A stretch of 64,000 nucleotides of DNA from Prolixibacteraceae bacterium JC049 (GCA_023369685.1 SACZ01000002.1:124001-188000), one strand, 5' to 3'. Numbered from the stretch's first letter, positions 26,601-36,460 are shown. Notes: generated from the sequence alone by a model not told the origin. A program made the numbers and translations.

Positions 26601-28403
26601 TTACTGCCCAGGGTTAAGAACTAGCTTAGGATTCTTAGAAACCGCACCAGTTGGAATATAGGTATAGTAATTCTTGCGTTCGAACACTTTATCCTCGTAC
26701 AATCGAGCTGGTTCTACTTTCTCGAATACATATTTCAGATGGTTAACATCTCCCTCATTTATCACCAAATAAGGATAAAGTCCGTGATACTGTTTCCCAC
26801 TGATTACCTCTTCCGACTTTCTCCAACGTTTTAGGTCGAAATAGCGATGACCTTCGTAAGCCAGCTCCACCTTTCTTTCGTGCATTACCTTTTCCATAGT
26901 CAATGTTTCAATGCTGTTAGCACCAAAACCTGCTCTTTCCCTCAACTCATTAATATAACCAACAGCTTCTGCTTTATTCAACTCCATTCCCGCTTCTGCT
27001 GCATTCAGTAATATTTCGGCATAACGGAAAATAGGCCAATAATTAGTTGCCTGAGTTGTTATTAAACCTGCACCTGATTCTGTAGAGATAAATTTCTTGA
27101 TATAAAAACCAGTATTGGTAATGTTTTTATCATTCGAAGGACCATCTAAACCTAGAATCAATCGACCTTCTCCATCTTTTTCACCTAAAGTATTACTACT
27201 CTTAGTTTCGTACGAGTTGGTTGAACTATTCCATACTTTCTGTCCGGCTTGAACATTAACAGTTTTCCCTTTGAATTCGGCTCCACCAAACAAAACAGTA
27301 GCAGCCAAACGCCTATCTCTACCAGCAAATGCATCGGCAACATTGGTGTAGTGAACTGAATTTCCATCGGCATCTGTAAAGTTGATCTTGCCCGATGTTC
27401 CATCTAGCATTTCATACTCTTCCACCATTTCTAAATAAGGAGTAATATTGGCTCCATTATTTTCGGTTTTAGCCAACGATGGTGTTGTATTGCGTAATGT
27501 AAAATTGTGAACTAGATCAGGAGCAGAAAAGTCGCGCGCCATAATCATTTCATTGGCATCTTTCTTATTAAATACATCGAAATAACTTGCATTCAACTGA
27601 AATCCTCCTTCGGTAATAATTTGCTTACTTGCATTGAATGATGTAGTGTAATACTCATTGGCTTTTCCGGCAGAAATACCAACCTCTTTCCCTGGCAAAA
27701 CCACAGGACTGGCCATTTGATTGTTATATTTCGCCAAACTAGCGGCATACAACATCGCTCTACTTTTCAATGCTAAAGCACTCCATTTTGTTGCTCTTCT
27801 GAAGTTTTTATCAGCAGGCAACACGTCCACAACAGCATCCAATTCGCTTGCAATGAAGTTATAAGTTTCCTCTTCTGTTGCACGAGCCACTTGCAATTCA
27901 GTAACAGGTTCACCAGGAACATAACCAAACGATTTTGTCACCAATGGAACTCCACCAAAGCGTTTTACCATTTCGAAATAAGTAAATGCTCTAAGAAAAC
28001 GAGCTTCTGCAATTAACTGTTCTTTGGCTCCCAACGATGATTCTGTTGCTTTCTCAATGAACAGGTTCAAATGACGAATGTATCCATAGTCCCAGTAGTT
28101 ATAAACACCTCCACCAATAATACGCACACCATTCAGTCCATTTCTATCGCCACTCCACATCGCCTCATCTGAGATCAACATGTTATATTCTGCATTGGAA
28201 AACTCACCATGGTAGCCACCTTTATTAAATGCATCGACTGGCATACGCGAGTATAAATTCGCTAGTACACCTAACGCCACATCCTCTTGCTTCCACACAT
28301 CATCGTTTCCTAAAATATTGTATGGTTTACGGTCCAGCCAGTCGTTACACGATGTAACAATAGCCAGCAAAATAAAAAGAGATATTATCTGATATTTTTT
28401 CAT
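26601..28403 (-). CDS. SusD/RagB-family outer-membrane lipoprotein
   Basis: The 600-residue lipoprotein (lipobox IVTSC, about Cys19, followed by NDWLDRKP) is a SusD-type nutrient-binding lid for the SusC channel. Family features are the N-terminal TPR-like helices (EQLIAEARFLRAFTYFEMVKRFGGVPLVT), the long variable ligand region (about 215-420) and the C-terminal block (FRYAEILLNAAEAGMELNKAEAVGYINELRERAG, then ERKVELAYEGHRYFDLKRW). It lies 34 bases downstream of susC. The ligand cannot be read from sequence. Confidence 0.95.
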   Translation of the reverse strand: MKKYQIISLFILLAIVTSCNDWLDRKPYNILGNDDVWKQEDVALGVLANLYSRMPVDAFNKGGYHGEFSNAEYNMLISDEAMWSGDRNGLNGVRIIGGGVYNYWDYGYIRHLNLFIEKATESSLGAKEQLIAEARFLRAFTYFEMVKRFGGVPLVTKSFGYVPGEPVTELQVARATEEETYNFIASELDAVVDVLPADKNFRRATKWSALALKSRAMLYAASLAKYNNQMASPVVLPGKEVGISAGKANEYYTTSFNASKQIITEGGFQLNASYFDVFNKKDANEMIMARDFSAPDLVHNFTLRNTTPSLAKTENNGANITPYLEMVEEYEMLDGTSGKINFTDADGNSVHYTNVADAFAGRDRRLAATVLFGGAEFKGKTVNVQAGQKVWNSSTNSYETKSSNTLGEKDGEGRLILGLDGPSNDKNITNTGFYIKKFISTESGAGLITTQATNYWPIFRYAEILLNAAEAGMELNKAEAVGYINELRERAGFGANSIETLTMEKVMHERKVELAYEGHRYFDLKRWRKSEEVISGKQYHGLYPYLVINEGDVNHLKYVFEKVEPARLYEDKVFERKNYYTYIPTGAVSKNPKLVLNPGQ

Positions 28404-28437
28404 CTGTTTTAATTTTTTTTGATTTCTGAAACTCTGA

Positions 28438-31400
28438 TTAGAATGTCACTTTACATCCTACATTCAATGTTTTCACCTGAGGATACGATACCGCATTGGT
28501 TCTGGTAATTTCAGGATCGACAATTTTCAGGTTATCGAAGGTTAACAGATTGGTTCCACTCACGTAAAGTCGCAATGCTTTTATTCCCAATCCATCCAAC
28601 ATCGATTTTGAGAAGTTATATCCCAACTCAATGTTTTTAAGTCGAATATAATTCACATTGTGCAACCAGAAATCGGATGGTTTATCGTAATTGTTGTTTT
28701 GCCAAGGCGACCAACTACCTGTACTTGGATATTTTCCAGGAATCCATTTACTATTTAAATCGAATGGATCTTCGCGATGCCATCTGTCTGCCAAGAATGC
28801 AGGAGAATTTCCATCACCAGGAGCTGGTTTCTGTACCTCCCAATCGCGGTAGTAATTGTACTTCCCAGCACCTTGCCACAACATATACAGGTCGAATCCT
28901 TTCCAATTCATAGAAATATTTATACCGTAGTTTAACAATGGTAAGCCCGATGGATAACCAATAACACGAGTATCTCTCCAGTCGATGATTTTATCTCCAT
29001 TCAAATCTTTGTAAATGATATCGCCAGGACGCATAGTGCGATTTCCTTTGCCATCGTTGTTAATAGGGTGATTGTCGATCTGTTCCTGACTTTGGAATTG
29101 ACCATCGTTTAAATATCCCCAACGACGTCCTTGCCAACGATTCTCCTGATTATCCCTCCAGTAATGGTATGCTGTGGCAAATTGAGGATTGTATTTATCA
29201 ACTGTTTTACGGCGACTAAAACCAATATTGAAACCAACATTGTAAGAGAACTCGCCCACTTTATCGCGGTACTCGATCATTGCATCCCAACCAATATTCA
29301 TATCACTTTCCAGGTTGTCTTTTGGCAAACCAAAACCAACTTCCGCAGGCAATACAATATCGTTTTTGTGCGCCAACAAACCTTCTCTTTTACGAGTAAA
29401 GAAATCGGCTCCAATCTGCAATTTCTGATCAAACATTGTAGCGTCGAATCCAATATTGAAGTTAATGGTTTTCACCCATGAGATATTGGTAGCAGGTAAA
29501 CCTCGCTGCTCTACACCAATTACTGTTTGGTTAGGCCCCATGATGTATTTTCCTCTGTCGAAGTTATACCCATCGTAGTAGTCAAAACCACCCACATTAC
29601 TATCGTCACCCATTTTTCCATAACTACCTCTTACCTTGAAGTCATCGAAAACAGATGCTATTGTTGTATTCTTCCAGAAATTTTCTTCACTAATTCGGTA
29701 ACCTAAAGCTACTGCAGGAAATAATCCCCAGCGTTTTCCTTGACGGAATTTATACGAACCATCATAACGGCCAGAAATCTCGGCAATGTATTTATTCTTG
29801 TAGGTATAATTTACACGACCAATAACACCTGCTCGTGCTGTTTCGCCATATCCATTATACAAGTCGGTAAATTCACTTTTTTTCAATAGCGAGAGAGAGT
29901 TCGTTGTTGGCTTACCTTTCACCACAAACTTAGGAGTTTTACGCTCTGTCATTTCCGCAGCAAAAACCGCATTAATTTTATGATCTTCGAAATCGCGAAT
30001 GTAATTCAGCTGACCACGCAACATACGCTCCTCAACACTGCTATATCTACGCTCTTTATAGCGATTGGTATTTTCAGAAGTTACATTGTAAACATCATTG
30101 GCTTTGTCGTAAGTGTAAGCTTTTGTGTTGTACTTCTGTCCATCGTACTCATTATTGGCATAATAATACGATGCCACAGCTTTAGCAGTAAGTCCTTTTA
30201 TTGGCGTATCGTAAGTTAAGAATACATTGGTTTGCAAAACGCGCCATGTATCTACCCAACTACCACTGTTGGCTTTATTAATTACAGCAGTATTCACATA
30301 AGTACGCTTACCATTATCGGCAGGATAGTCAGGGTTATCATTAGCATAAGGACGTTCCGTAGGACGATTTCGGAATAGAGCTTCAGAAAAGATATAAAAG
30401 TGGTCCCAATTCAGAGTAGTCATTATACCATCGCGTTTTTCTACTCTTCCGTTTAAGTTCATCCCTATTTTGAAGCCATGCGCCAAATCGGCTTCCACAT
30501 TAGCCTGAAGGTTGTTTCTTCCAAATCCATAGCCATTAAACATTCCTTCCTGATTCACCTGACTATAACTTAAATAGTAAACCACTTTATCGGTACCGCC
30601 ACTGGCATCGACATGCGCATATGTCTGAGGTGCATTTTCGTTTACAATGAACTTGCGCCAATCGAAGCTCTGATAGCCAGGCTCTGTTCCCTTTTGCCAT
30701 TTATCATACTCTTCGCGTGTATAATTTGTTTTTCCATACAAGTTCATGTCTCTTTCCACCATATGATCTACCCACTGAGCAGCATTCATCATTTTCGGAA
30801 AGCGAGTAAAATTCTGGATTCCGTGACGTAAACTTACATTTATAGTATTGGCTCCGTTCTTTTTACCTTTTTTGGTAGTAACCACAATTACACCATTGGA
30901 AGCCTGAACCCCATAAATTGCAGCCGAAGCATCTTTCAATACAGTTATAGATTCGATATCGTTGGCATCTAAGTTACCAAACTGACCTGCATCTTTCTGG
31001 ATACCATCGATAATATAAAGAGGCGTTCCTAAGTTTCGGATCTGAATATTGGCTCCGGCACCCGGCTTACCACTATTCTGGCGAGAAGAAATTCCACCTA
31101 GCTTTCCGACAAGCGCACTGGCAACAGAAGCTTCTGTCGATGCAGTTAGCTGTTCAGTTTTAACTGAGCTAATTGCTCCTGTAAGCGACTCTTTGCGCTG
31201 AACACCATAACCAACTGCAACTACCTCGTCTAAGCCAATTGCATCAGTTTTTAAAACGACATCAAGAGTTGTTTGTCCATTCAGTTCAATCTCTTGAGTT
31301 GCCATTCCAACAAAAGAGAAAACAACTGTTTTGGTATCGGCAGGCACAACTAACGAATATGCTCCATCTAAATTGGTAACCACACCAATTGTTGTTCCTT

Positions 31401-31857
31401 TTACGACCACTGAAACACCCGGCAATAATTCCCCTTTTTCATCGGTTACCTTACCTTTAAGTGTTACATCTTTCTTCTGCTTTCCGACAATGGCATTTGC
31501 CGATTTCGTAATCACAATATGACGATCAGCAACCACATATCGATTCTGAGTTCCTCTAAAAACCTGATTCAAAACTTTATCGACAGTTTCATTTTCCACT
31601 GCCACACTTACCTTTCGGGTTAGGTTTACATTGTCGTCTTTAAACAGTATTGCGTAATCTCCCTGTTCTTCAATGGCTTTAAACACAGACTCAACTGTCG
31701 CATTCTTCATTTTCAGATTAAAGCGCTTGCTCTGACCATAAACTGATGCGTGAACATGTAGCAGGGACACCAGCATAAAAATTAATGTCAATTTCATATA
31801 AACAAGACTTTTAAGCATGTATCGACCACACATGCAATTCCAAGATTTTTTTTTCAT
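28438..31857 (-). CDS. SusC/RagA-family TonB-linked transporter with STN signalling domain
   Basis: This 1139-residue outer-membrane transporter begins with a long signal sequence (MKKKSWNCMCGRYMLKSLVY and on), then an STN domain (about 45-115; TVESVFKAIEEQGDYAILFK) that contacts an anti-sigma factor, a carboxypeptidase-regulatory-like domain (about 130-205), the SusC signature LDEVVAVGYGVQRKESLTGA, a plug (about 220-335) and a barrel ending in CKVTF. The STN domain fits the adjacent FecR/ECF pair, so uptake probably induces its own operon. Together with SusD it forms a TonB-powered pedal-bin importer for an oligosaccharide. Confidence 0.95.
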   Translation of the reverse strand: MKKKSWNCMCGRYMLKSLVYMKLTLIFMLVSLLHVHASVYGQSKRFNLKMKNATVESVFKAIEEQGDYAILFKDDNVNLTRKVSVAVENETVDKVLNQVFRGTQNRYVVADRHIVITKSANAIVGKQKKDVTLKGKVTDEKGELLPGVSVVVKGTTIGVVTNLDGAYSLVVPADTKTVVFSFVGMATQEIELNGQTTLDVVLKTDAIGLDEVVAVGYGVQRKESLTGAISSVKTEQLTASTEASVASALVGKLGGISSRQNSGKPGAGANIQIRNLGTPLYIIDGIQKDAGQFGNLDANDIESITVLKDASAAIYGVQASNGVIVVTTKKGKKNGANTINVSLRHGIQNFTRFPKMMNAAQWVDHMVERDMNLYGKTNYTREEYDKWQKGTEPGYQSFDWRKFIVNENAPQTYAHVDASGGTDKVVYYLSYSQVNQEGMFNGYGFGRNNLQANVEADLAHGFKIGMNLNGRVEKRDGIMTTLNWDHFYIFSEALFRNRPTERPYANDNPDYPADNGKRTYVNTAVINKANSGSWVDTWRVLQTNVFLTYDTPIKGLTAKAVASYYYANNEYDGQKYNTKAYTYDKANDVYNVTSENTNRYKERRYSSVEERMLRGQLNYIRDFEDHKINAVFAAEMTERKTPKFVVKGKPTTNSLSLLKKSEFTDLYNGYGETARAGVIGRVNYTYKNKYIAEISGRYDGSYKFRQGKRWGLFPAVALGYRISEENFWKNTTIASVFDDFKVRGSYGKMGDDSNVGGFDYYDGYNFDRGKYIMGPNQTVIGVEQRGLPATNISWVKTINFNIGFDATMFDQKLQIGADFFTRKREGLLAHKNDIVLPAEVGFGLPKDNLESDMNIGWDAMIEYRDKVGEFSYNVGFNIGFSRRKTVDKYNPQFATAYHYWRDNQENRWQGRRWGYLNDGQFQSQEQIDNHPINNDGKGNRTMRPGDIIYKDLNGDKIIDWRDTRVIGYPSGLPLLNYGINISMNWKGFDLYMLWQGAGKYNYYRDWEVQKPAPGDGNSPAFLADRWHREDPFDLNSKWIPGKYPSTGSWSPWQNNNYDKPSDFWLHNVNYIRLKNIELGYNFSKSMLDGLGIKALRLYVSGTNLLTFDNLKIVDPEITRTNAVSYPQVKTLNVGCKVTF

Positions 31858-31906
31858 AAATTTGAAATGTTAAGTGTTTTATACTTACAATCGTTACTTT
31901 TTATAG

Positions 31907-31941
31907 TCCGGGTTGATGTTGGCGCACTACCCGGATTTTTT
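31907..31941 (+). other. Terminator-like hairpin in the fecR-susC gap, T-run on the plus strand
   Basis: TCCGGGT (31907-31913) and ACCCGGA (31929-31935) form a perfect 7-bp stem with a 15-base loop. Six Ts follow on the plus strand, opposite to the flanking genes. In the fecR-susC direction it is a plain hairpin without a T-run. It may shield the locus from antisense transcription or lie in the susC leader. Confidence 0.5.
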
Positions 31942-31959
31942 ATATTAGTTCATAGGCTA

Positions 31960-32931
31960 TTAATTTTTATAGTTAATTTGAATAGTTCGTTGGCCCGGCA
32001 AGTAATCAATGGGCATGGTTAGTCTTAGCAAATCGAGTGCTTGCCAAATAGTTTGATCGCGAAAGAACGTTCCTGTAAATCGTTCATTCTTCAGCTGATC
32101 ACTATTGATGGTAATCTTCATTCCATACCAACGTTCAAGTAATTCCACCAACTCCGACAAGCGAATACTTTTAAAGTAATAGATACCATCTTTCCAGCCA
32201 GCATCTATCGCTTCATCCACCTTTCGGAGTAATATTTTTCCCGTTTGATTTTTTAGGACTGCTTTCTGTGTAGGCTTCAACTCAACCACTTTTCTACCTG
32301 CCTTATCAAACAATGCTACCACTCCGTGCAACAAAGCAGTTACTGTTGAATCTGAATTTTCATATGCATTCAGGTTGAACTTGGTTCCTAACACTTTTAC
32401 ATCCTGAAAATGAGTTTCAATGGTAAAAGGATGCTCTTTATCTGAAGTTACCTCGAAAAATCCTTCTCCATTTAATCGTGCAATACGGTTTGTGCGAGAG
32501 AAGTTAGAAGGATATGCAAAAACGGTTTCGGAGTTCAGTTGCACTTTTGTTCCATCGGCTAAAACCAAATTGGTTTGTTCTCCTTTGGGCACCACCACTT
32601 GAAACCAATCAACAGCGGCACTTCCTCTATTCCCCCAAATAAAATAAGACGAAATCACAGCAACCAATGCAACAGCGGCATATCGCATTATCTGCATAGA
32701 GATACGTCTGAAATTATTGGTGCGATGTATTTTATTCTGAACACCTCGCCACTGTTTGTCTACATCGTATTCTTCGCTTAATTTAAAACTAGCCGATGTT
32801 TTCCAGGCCAGCTTCGCTTTCTCATATAGTTTCTTGTTGTCAGCGCATTCATTGATCCAGTTGGTCAATTTTTGCTTTTCTTCGTTTGTAGCTTCTCCCG
32901 ATAAACATCGGCTAATAAGGTGCCATTCCAT
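31960..32931 (-). CDS. FecR-family anti-sigma factor
   Basis: The 323-residue protein has a cytoplasmic anti-sigma N-terminal part (residues 1-75), one membrane helix (about 81-99), and the periplasmic FecR domain (about 110-210; VVPKGEQTNLVLADGTKVQLNS, LNGEGFFEV, VLGTKFNLNAYE). A C-terminal STN-interacting DUF4974 domain (about 245-320) follows. It should hold the ECF sigma factor inactive until the SusC STN domain signals substrate binding. It follows the sigma gene by 50 bases and precedes susC by about 100, the usual order in such loci. Confidence 0.93.
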   Translation of the reverse strand: MEWHLISRCLSGEATNEEKQKLTNWINECADNKKLYEKAKLAWKTSASFKLSEEYDVDKQWRGVQNKIHRTNNFRRISMQIMRYAAVALVAVISSYFIWGNRGSAAVDWFQVVVPKGEQTNLVLADGTKVQLNSETVFAYPSNFSRTNRIARLNGEGFFEVTSDKEHPFTIETHFQDVKVLGTKFNLNAYENSDSTVTALLHGVVALFDKAGRKVVELKPTQKAVLKNQTGKILLRKVDEAIDAGWKDGIYYFKSIRLSELVELLERWYGMKITINSDQLKNERFTGTFFRDQTIWQALDLLRLTMPIDYLPGQRTIQINYKN

Positions 32932-32981
32932 ATCACTTCTTTTATCTCTTCAGCTAAAAGAGACACAAAGCGACACCTACC

Positions 32982-33545
32982 CTAAATAAATTTTGAAAAA
33001 AAGAATAAAAAAATCACCAACACGCCTAACACCCCCACTAACAACTTGATAGCCTTTGAAATATGATACTCTACATTTTTTACCGAAACGCCCTTTTCTT
33101 CAGCTATTTCGGCATAACTCAACTGATTAAATCGGCTCATTTTAAAGTATTCCTTTGTTTTAGTCGGTAAATTTTCGATGGCTTCATATAATTTCTCCCT
33201 CAACTCAACTAACTCAATTTCGGAATAAAAAGAATCGATACTCGATATCTCGAACTGATCTAAATCTGTGGTTTCTTTCTTTTTTCGTCGAAGTAATCGA
33301 ATGGAATTATTGCGCGTGGCAATGTATAAATAGGTCTTTATCGAATTTCGGATATGAAGTGAACTCCTTTTCTGATACAGGTCGACAAACAAATCTTGCA
33401 CCACTTCTTGTGCAGTGTCTTCGTCACCTACCAATGAAAGTGCATAACTGGTTAAACGAGGAGCATATTCGTTAAATAATATCTCATACGCCCACTCATC
33501 ACCTTGCTTTAAATGATCGATTAATATTCTTTCCTTCTCAAGCAT
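32982..33545 (-). CDS. ECF sigma-70 factor (FecI/Bacteroidetes family 1 type)
   Basis: The 187-residue protein has sigma region 2 (about 20-85; RLTSYALSLVGDEDTAQEVVQDLFVDLY) and region 4 (about 120-165; FKMSRFNQLSYAEIAEEKGVSVKNVEYHISKAI), plus the short hydrophobic C-terminal tail common in this Bacteroidota group. It is paired with FecR and probably drives susC onwards once released. The likely target promoter lies in the fecR-susC gap. No recognisable regulator-binding motif was found in its own upstream region (33546-33686). Confidence 0.93.
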   Translation of the reverse strand: MLEKERILIDHLKQGDEWAYEILFNEYAPRLTSYALSLVGDEDTAQEVVQDLFVDLYQKRSSLHIRNSIKTYLYIATRNNSIRLLRRKKKETTDLDQFEISSIDSFYSEIELVELREKLYEAIENLPTKTKEYFKMSRFNQLSYAEIAEEKGVSVKNVEYHISKAIKLLVGVLGVLVIFLFFFSKFI

Positions 33546-33686
33546 ATCCTCTTCAACCTACACTAAATGAAGCTCAAAGTTTGAAATATGCACGCACATC
33601 AAAGGGGTAATATCAACGCACAATGTGGGTAAATACAGCGCATCGACATGCCAACAATCACATTTACGCCATTTTAACTACCTGAT

Positions 33687-34706
33687 TTACTTCAATGAAG
33701 AACCACGAGGAACCAATTGGGTATTTAAAACCACTTGAACAGGCATCTCAGATGGATTTTCCAAACGCTCGAAGAATAGGCGAGCTGCTTCGCGTCCAAT
33801 TTCAAAAGTAGGATGATGTATGCTGGTTAAATTCGGTGTAACCAATTCGGCATGAAACTGATCGGCAAACCCCGCCACTGCAATTTCATTGGGAATAGTC
33901 AATCCGCCATTCCGAATGGCTTTCAGTGCTCCAAAAGTTGCTGTATGACTAACACCACATACTGCATCAGGAGGCTCTGGCAATCGCAGCAGTTTCATCA
34001 TCGCCTGAGCAGCACTTTGCTGCGTCATATTGCATTCTACAAAATATTCTTTCTTCTCCGGCAATCCCACTTCTCGGATAGCCTCCCAATATCCATTGGC
34101 TCGTTCTTTTACCATCTGCAGGTGACTAGCTCCAGAAATAAATGCAATACGACGATATCCCTGATTGTAAAAGTGAAGTGCAATTTTTCGGGTCGACTCT
34201 CTATCGTTCACCACAACAGAAGAAACCTTATCGGTTAAAGCTACACGATCAAATAACACCAACGGTAATTCCCTGTCGATAAGAGGTCGCAGATGTGGAA
34301 AGTTTTTGGTCTCAGAGCTTAAGCTCATTATAATTCCTTCGACCCTGGTTTGCAATAAGTTCTCGACACATTCCCGTTCTTTCTGAAATGAATCATACGA
34401 AGAAGAGATGATGATATAATAGCCCCGTTGCTTGGCAACATGCTCTATACCACTTATTATGGAAGAAAAGAACTGAGTAACCATATCGGGTACAATTACC
34501 CCAATCATTTTGGTTTGCTGCCTTAACAACCCCATAGCTAGCGGGTTTGGAGTATAGTTTCGTTTTCGGGCTAGAGCTTGCACCTTCTTGGTCATCTCAG
34601 GACTAATATCCGGATGATTTTTCAACGCCCTGGAAACTGTAGAAATTGACACCTTCAACTCAGATGCTAAATCTTTTAACGACAAGTGCTTCTTCTTCAT
34701 AAACAT
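33687..34706 (-). CDS. LacI-family transcriptional regulator, probably of uronate genes
   Basis: The 339-residue repressor has the LacI helix-turn-helix (LSLKDLASELKVSISTVSRAL, residues 8-28), the hinge (NPLAMGLLRQQT, about 55-66) and a ligand-binding domain. Met3 (34700) is an equally possible start. It is divergent from uxaB across a spacer packed with TTGCACAA-like sites, one of which overlaps its own -7 box, so it probably autoregulates and controls uxaBA. By analogy with other uronate regulators the inducer may be galacturonate, tagaturonate or a downstream keto acid, which is inference. It also lies upstream of the ECF sigma gene on the same strand. Confidence 0.9.
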   Translation of the reverse strand: MFMKKKHLSLKDLASELKVSISTVSRALKNHPDISPEMTKKVQALARKRNYTPNPLAMGLLRQQTKMIGVIVPDMVTQFFSSIISGIEHVAKQRGYYIIISSSYDSFQKERECVENLLQTRVEGIIMSLSSETKNFPHLRPLIDRELPLVLFDRVALTDKVSSVVVNDRESTRKIALHFYNQGYRRIAFISGASHLQMVKERANGYWEAIREVGLPEKKEYFVECNMTQQSAAQAMMKLLRLPEPPDAVCGVSHTATFGALKAIRNGGLTIPNEIAVAGFADQFHAELVTPNLTSIHHPTFEIGREAARLFFERLENPSEMPVQVVLNTQLVPRGSSLK

Positions 34707-34739
34707 TCATTTTTCACCGAAACCATCTTATCAGTTTCA

Positions 34740-34914
34740 GCACAACCCTTTGTGCAAAGGTAAAAACTAACACTAAAAACAACCAGCATTATGTCAACAA
34801 ATAAACTTTTTAAAATGTTTTACAACAGCTTTTTACAACCGCAAAGCTTTGCGAGACGCTTTGCGCAATTTTTTGCACAACACATGTTTTGCAAATGGAA
34901 AAATCATTGCACAA
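34740..34914. promoter_or_regulatory. Cluster of LacI-type operator-like sites between lacI-type gene and uxaB
   Basis: Within 175 bases I find GCACAA/TTGTGC as an inverted repeat (34740-34755), TTGTGCAA (34750-34757), the 12-bp palindrome GCAAAGCTTTGC (34841-34852), the palindrome TTGCGCAA (34861-34868), and TTGCACAA twice (34873-34880 and 34907-34914). GCTTTGCG also repeats at a 12-bp step. LacI-family operators are short palindromes of this kind. Several sites suggest cooperative binding or looping. Confidence 0.55.
34755..34762 (-). promoter_or_regulatory. -7 box of the LacI-type gene
   Basis: The minus strand reads TACCTTTG (TAnnTTTG), with a TTG 17 bases upstream, slightly short spacing. 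It overlaps the TTGTGCAA site, consistent with autorepression. The predicted leader is about 45 bases. Confidence 0.5.
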
Positions 34915-34968
34915 ATTTGGCTTCGAATACCAATTCTATATTGAAATCTGCCTTTACTTATTTCGATC

Positions 34969-34976
34969 TAAATTTG
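34969..34976 (+). promoter_or_regulatory. Candidate -7 box of the uxaB-uxaA operon
   Basis: TAAATTTG matches TAnnTTTG 39 bases before the chosen uxaB ATG. The -33 element is weak (CTG at 18 bp). It supports starting uxaB at 35016 rather than 34791. Confidence 0.45.
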
Positions 34977-35015
34977 GTATCAAGACACCTATTCAACAGA
35001 AAACATTTTTTACGA

Positions 35016-36449
35016 ATGAACGAATTAAATCGAAATACACATAAAACGGAACAACTTCCAATCAGAGTTCTTCAGTTTGGAGAAGGTAACTTCTTACGCG
35101 CCTTTGTCAATTACGCCATCCAGACATTGAATCAGAAAAGTGATTTTAATGGCGGAGTTTGTGTGGTTCAACCTATCAACAATGGCTTGGTTGACATGCT
35201 GAAGCAACAAGACGGACTCTACACTCTTTATTTAAATGGTATTAAGAATGGTGAAGCTGTAAGTGAAAATCAGGTGATTTCATGTATTCAAGATGCTATT
35301 AACCCATATAGTGATTTCGATTTATATAAAAAGCAAGCGTACAATTCGGACTTAAGATTTATTGTTTCCAACACAACTGAAGCAGGAATTGCATTTAATG
35401 CCGACGATCAGTTATCTGATGCACCAGCTAGCAGTTTCCCTGGGAAGTTAACTCAATTGCTATTCGAACGCTTCAACCACTTTAATGGAGCAGCCGATAA
35501 AGGATTGATTTTTCTTCCTTGTGAGTTAATTGATAAAAATGGAACTCAGCTTCGTGAAATGATTCTGAAGTATGCTGACCTATGGAATCTTTCTGAAGAT
35601 TTTGTCAACTGGATCCACAATCACAACATTTTCTGCAATACACTAGTAGACAGAATTGTTCCTGGTTATCCAAAAGACAAAATTGCTCAACTTCAGGAAG
35701 AGCTAGGTTACAAAGACAACTTGATTGTTGAAGGAGAACAATTCATGCTTTGGGTAATTGAATCAGACCAATCGGTTTCAGAAGAATTACCATTCGAACA
35801 AACCGACCTGAATGTAATTTTCACCAAAGATTTAACTCCTTACAGAACACGAAAAGTACGTATCCTAAATGGTGCACACACCACAATGGTTCCTTTAGCT
35901 TATTTATACGGACTTCGTACCGTAAAAGAGACTGTTGAAAACGATGTTATTGGCCGTTTTATATCTAAGGTTATAGCAACCGAAATAATTCCAACACTGG
36001 ATATGCCGCTGGAGGAGCAACAGTCTTTTGCTGCCGATGTAATGGATAGATTTAAGAACCCATATATCAAGCATTATTTGATCTCAATAGCCTTGAACTC
36101 TATATCGAAATACAAAACACGTGTACTTCCCTCGTTACTACAATACCAGAAGCAATATGGTGAAGTGCCAAAAGGATTAGTGCTTTCTCTGGCGGCTTTA
36201 ATTTGTTTTTATAAAGGAGAGTGGAATGCTGAACAGATTGATTTAAAAGACGATCAGCAACTACTTGATTTTTTCCAACAGCAATGGGAAACCAATTCTA
36301 CTGCAATTGACGTATTAGTAGAAAAGACATTGGAACTTTCAGCATGGGGATTAAACCTGAACGAAGTTGAAGGTCTAGCTCAAGCTGTAACTTCAGCAGT
36401 AGAAGCAATTCTAGGTGGCAAGCTAGAAAAGAGTTTGATGAATTATTAA
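35016..36449 (+). CDS. uxaB: Tagaturonate reductase
   Basis: The 477-residue protein belongs to the long-chain mannitol dehydrogenase family. It interconverts D-tagaturonate and D-altronate with NAD(H), the second step of galacturonate breakdown. It begins with the Rossmann-fold loop VLQFGEGNFLRAF and contains VDRIVPGYP and the catalytic K-x4-N-x2-H segment KVRILNGAH. Start choice matters: the frame is open back to 34791, but that part covers operator-like DNA, and a -7 box sits between the two starts. The length from 35016 matches E. coli UxaB (about 480). It is followed 11 bases later by uxaA. Confidence 0.92.
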   Translation: MNELNRNTHKTEQLPIRVLQFGEGNFLRAFVNYAIQTLNQKSDFNGGVCVVQPINNGLVDMLKQQDGLYTLYLNGIKNGEAVSENQVISCIQDAINPYSDFDLYKKQAYNSDLRFIVSNTTEAGIAFNADDQLSDAPASSFPGKLTQLLFERFNHFNGAADKGLIFLPCELIDKNGTQLREMILKYADLWNLSEDFVNWIHNHNIFCNTLVDRIVPGYPKDKIAQLQEELGYKDNLIVEGEQFMLWVIESDQSVSEELPFEQTDLNVIFTKDLTPYRTRKVRILNGAHTTMVPLAYLYGLRTVKETVENDVIGRFISKVIATEIIPTLDMPLEEQQSFAADVMDRFKNPYIKHYLISIALNSISKYKTRVLPSLLQYQKQYGEVPKGLVLSLAALICFYKGEWNAEQIDLKDDQQLLDFFQQQWETNSTAIDVLVEKTLELSAWGLNLNEVEGLAQAVTSAVEAILGGKLEKSLMNY

Positions 36450-36460
36450 AAGATGATTTG

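Noticed and set aside
34755-34914. Short repeats as a CRISPR array
   Set aside because: The repeats are 8-12 bp with irregular gaps and no constant repeat-spacer unit; operator sites explain them better.
34791-35015. In-frame N-terminal extension of uxaB (75 codons)
   Set aside because: It covers the palindromic site cluster and a -7 box, has no family similarity, and the ATG at 35016 gives the normal enzyme length.
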